Shown here in pieces: positions 63,632 to 64,000 of a stretch of 64,000 nt of DNA. The first letter of the stretch is position 1. The number at the start of each line of letters is the position of its first letter. This DNA comes from an uncultured Clostridia bacterium. GTDB lineage: Bacteria > Bacillota > Clostridia > UBA1381. The notes beneath the pieces were generated by a model, which had not been told where the DNA came from, ran no database searches, and worked only from the letters and a program-made list of their open reading frames with translations. The position numbers were made by a program, and so were the translations under genes. Location: assembly GCA_947631235.1 (NCBI GenBank), contig CANRKO010000004.1:1-64000 (forward strand), read 5' to 3'.

Positions 63632-64000
63632 TTATGTATATGCGGCGGGGCGGCAAAAATAAAACATGAACATAAAAATCCGCTGCACTTTCGCTAATGC
63701 GGTAGGTACGGCGTTGCGCACAGCGAGTTCCTCGCGCTTTAAATAGTCGCGGTAGGCTATGCCGCGCTCGTCAAGTTCCGCCGCGAGCGCGGGACGTATC
63801 TGACCCCCGAAAACGACGGCGGACGGGTTTATGTTATCCAAAAGCTCGTCAATCGTCAGCGGATCGTCGGAGTAGGGCGAGTTCACCGTCACTCCGTCGA
63901 ACGTCACCGGAACGGGCAGTACGACAATATCCGCGCCAAGCACGTAGTCAAGGTCGCTCTCCGCGTCCGCGACGCCGTCAAGCAGCGAGCCGTCCCTGTC
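63632..64000 (-). CDS. dpaA: Dipicolinate synthase subunit A, 5' half (interrupted gene, runs off the right edge)
   Basis: The frame is open from the right edge: LGADIVVLPVPVTFDGVTVN, then FGGQIRPALAAELDERG, YLKREELAVRNAVPTA. This is the N-terminal domain of DpaA, up to the NAVPTxEG motif. Beyond the repeat at 63702-63716 the frame continues into element sequence for 23 codons (FMFMFYFCRPAAYT) and stops at 63632. The last native codon in the repeat joins without a gap to AEGAIEIAI of the 3' half. The start codon and promoter are outside the window. Confidence 0.87.
   Translation of the reverse strand, partial: DRDGSLLDGVADAESDLDYVLGADIVVLPVPVTFDGVTVNSPYSDDPLTIDELLDNINPSAVVFGGQIRPALAAELDERGIAYRDYLKREELAVRNAVPTALAKVQRIFMFMFYFCRPAAYT
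63702..63716. repeat. 15-bp direct repeat, right junction of the intervening element
   Basis: GTAGGTACGGCGTTG, identical to 55305-55319. The bases to its right are dpaA coding sequence, those to its left are element. Confidence 0.85.

Larger units (their letters stand above)
55305..63716. mobile_element. 8.4-kb serine-recombinase element interrupting dpaA (skin-like intervening element)
   Basis: The element is bounded by perfect 15-bp direct repeats 8,397 bases apart. The inner ends are inverted: GCAAAAGCGCAGCGG follows the left repeat (55320-55334) and CCGCTGCACTTTCGC precedes the right one (63680-63694), 13 of 15 bases complementary. Circularised, they give a 52-bp site: 15-base arm, 10, GG, 10, 15-base arm. 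This matches the size and symmetry of serine-integrase attP sites. The restored host site has CGCCGTA-GG-TACGGCG as a perfect palindrome. A large serine recombinase lies at the right end. Cargo: a secreted DUF2680-like protein, a two-component system, GNAT, a DMT exporter and an amino-acid ABC importer. No phage structural or conjugation genes are seen. Confidence 0.85.

Noticed and set aside
63632-63660. SigK/SigE-type promoter (CATATACATA) just before the 40-residue gene
   Set aside because: The -10-like string only partly fits the CATAnnnTA consensus, and no matching -35 is seen at the right distance.
55305-63716. Prophage or conjugative element
   Set aside because: No capsid, tail, lysis, relaxase or secretion genes are present. 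Only a recombinase, one small gene and metabolic or regulatory cargo are seen.

Overview
The window comes from a Gram-positive, spore-forming anaerobe of the class Clostridia, most likely a gut commensal that feeds on plant or mucin glycans. The evidence is a dipicolinate synthase gene (spore core chemistry), three C-terminal S-layer-homology domains, consensus SD sites and TTGACA-17-TATAAT promoters, large secreted glycosidases, and a two-module reductase-ended NRPS of the type known from gut Clostridia. No species can be named from the sequence alone.

Layout. 0-10.4 kb is a patch of decay and small regulated transporters: a flavin reductase-like gene, a tRNA-Asn stub with glutaredoxin and recombinase fragments, a GH78 rhamnosidase with an amber codon, a frameshifted DUF5131 gene, HxlR, a MarR-MATE operon, a truncated metallo-hydrolase lipoprotein, an RHH-DUF4186 pair (the second broken by TGA), an XRE regulator and a ZIP-transporter remnant. 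10.5-18.1 kb is a divergent AraC regulator / acetylesterase-GH95 glycosidase pair. 18.2-18.8 kb holds gene fragments. 18.8-41.5 kb encodes three large secreted proteins on the minus strand: a 4126-residue SLH-anchored protein with poly-G tracts at its front end, a clan GH-A-type glycosidase, and a papain-family peptidase with beta-helix-like repeats. 41.6-51.3 kb is a compact biosynthetic operon: MATE exporter, C-A-T-C-A-T-R NRPS and phosphopantetheinyl transferase. 51.6-54.9 kb holds a Cthe_2159-like carbohydrate-binding protein and a copper-amine-oxidase-N-like protein.

The most interesting feature lies at 55.3-63.7 kb. The dipicolinate synthase gene dpaA is split into two in-frame pieces by about 8.4 kb of DNA bounded by a perfect 15-bp direct repeat. 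The inserted DNA carries a large serine recombinase directly behind the dpaA 5' half and in the same orientation. Joining its two inner ends recreates a symmetric 52-bp attP with a central GG. Excision would restore the reading frame exactly through a conserved DpaA motif. This looks like a skin-type intervening element in a sporulation gene, with a two-component system, a GNAT enzyme, a DMT exporter and a polar amino-acid ABC importer as cargo. The caveat is that the 3' end of dpaA also looks truncated, about 45-50 codons short of the family.

How the genes work together (inference): the glycosidases and surface binders suggest harvest of pectin-like or fucosylated glycans under AraC control. 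The NRPS operon should make and export a small dipeptide aldehyde or a derived pyrazinone, a class known to inhibit proteases, and it sits beside the cell's own secreted papain-like protease.
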